Of a stretch of DNA of 21,589 nucleotides, positions 21,147-21,589 are shown in pieces (positions within the stretch are counted from its first letter, which is position 1; every line of letters starts with the position of its first letter). Under the pieces are notes generated by a model. It was not told the origin of the DNA. It searched no databases and worked only from the letters and a program-made list of their open reading frames with translations. The DNA is from JBBRUG01 sp038247995. Lineage in GTDB: Bacteria > Chloroflexota > Chloroflexia > Chloroflexales > Chloroflexaceae. Both the position numbers and the translations under genes were made by a program. The DNA lies in contig JBBRUG010000058.1 of the NCBI GenBank assembly GCA_038247995.1, positions 1 through 21,589 on the forward strand. Direction: 5' to 3'.

Positions 21147-21212
21147 ACTACTCTTGGACAGATCGCTCGCGGAAACTCGTTGCATGAAGGGCGGTAATAC
21201 AAGGATGAACCG

Positions 21213-21589
21213 ATGCCCACGAAACGCCCCGCCACCGCGTAAAGCCCCACCGCACCGGACTCTCCGGAGGTCCAATCTCGGCCAGCCAGCACCTGGACCG
21301 CAGCGCAGCGGGTGGCCCTGCTCGTCGAGTACGATTCCTTTCCCAAAGGCGATCCCCGTCGTGGCGAACTGCTTCGTCGCCACGGCCTGTATACCTCACA
21401 CATGTCCAAATGGCGTGACCAGCGCAACCGGGGCACGTTGACCAGCCAGACGACGCCGCTGACGGGTCGTCCGTCGCAGCCCCGCGATCCGCAGCAGGAC
21501 GAGATCGCCCGCCTGACGCAGGAGGTCGCCCGCCCTTGCAGGTGGAGGGTTTTTACAGGATCGCGTCCCAATGCGCTATTCCCCGCATC
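21213..21589 (+). pseudogene. IS3-type transposase orfA, degraded and cut by the window edge
   Basis: From ATG 21213 the frame reads MPTKRPATA, meets TAA at 21240-21242, then continues in the same frame with TAAQRVALLVEYDSFPKGDP, RRGELLRRHGLYTSHMSKWR, DQRN and DEIARLTQEVAR. This is the helix-turn-helix and leucine-rich pattern of IS3-family OrfA proteins. A single T in place of A in the stop codon would give Lys. After VAR (about 21532) the frame loses family similarity; a one-base shift gives LQVE, so there is probably a second lesion. The insertion's left end is likely just before 21150, where the preceding gene breaks off. Confidence 0.65.

Overview
The window looks like chromosomal DNA of a Chloroflexota bacterium (Chloroflexia-like), with an integrated mobile element starting in the last fifth. 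The phylum call is an inference from high GC, the gene families (secreted Ig-like repeat proteins, a kinase with a beta-rich tail, a GH15 glucosidase beside a lipid kinase) and a glyS T-box; no rRNA or other phylogenetic marker is present.

Layout. 1-903: C-terminal part of a secreted beta-rich protein, then a strong hairpin. 904-1314: promoter and an 8-bp repeat array leading into an MTA/SAH nucleosidase gene (1315-2010), whose 3' end carries an inverted copy of the same repeat. 2094-4973 (minus): diacylglycerol-kinase-like gene followed by a GH15 glucosidase, probably one operon. 5268-6236: XerC/D-type tyrosine recombinase. 6272-8178: promoter, glycine T-box riboswitch with terminator, and glyS. 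8182-8496 (minus): short HPF/RaiA ribosome hibernation factor, divergent from a small zinc-ribbon protein (8604-9068); a perfect palindrome between them may be a two-way promoter. 9080-9224: a MITE-like nested palindrome flanked by 9-bp direct repeats. 9306-10437: RHH-like/coiled-coil gene overlapping tlyA. 10430-10999 (minus): VTT/DedA-like membrane protein. 11059-13077 (minus): atypical Ser/Thr kinase. 13322-14902 (minus): secreted protein of five Ig-like modules. 15185-16171: APH-fold small-molecule kinase. 16319-16837: unknown cytosolic protein.

Mobile region. At 17059-17103 (minus) lies an exact 3' half of a tRNA-Thr(CGT), from anticodon loop to CCA, with no 5' half. This is the usual scar of tyrosine-recombinase integration into a tRNA gene. 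To its right are genes typical of a plasmid or integrative element: a large primase-like replication protein with repeats embedded in its coding sequence, a vapBC-type toxin-antitoxin pair (toxin apparently frameshifted), a replication-relaxation family gene that stops early, and a degraded IS3-type orfA running off the window. The other end of the element, its integrase and the intact tRNA-Thr are not in the window.

Regulation visible in the sequence: a terminator-type T-box on glyS, and several extended -10 promoters of the form TGnTAyamT without good -35 boxes.
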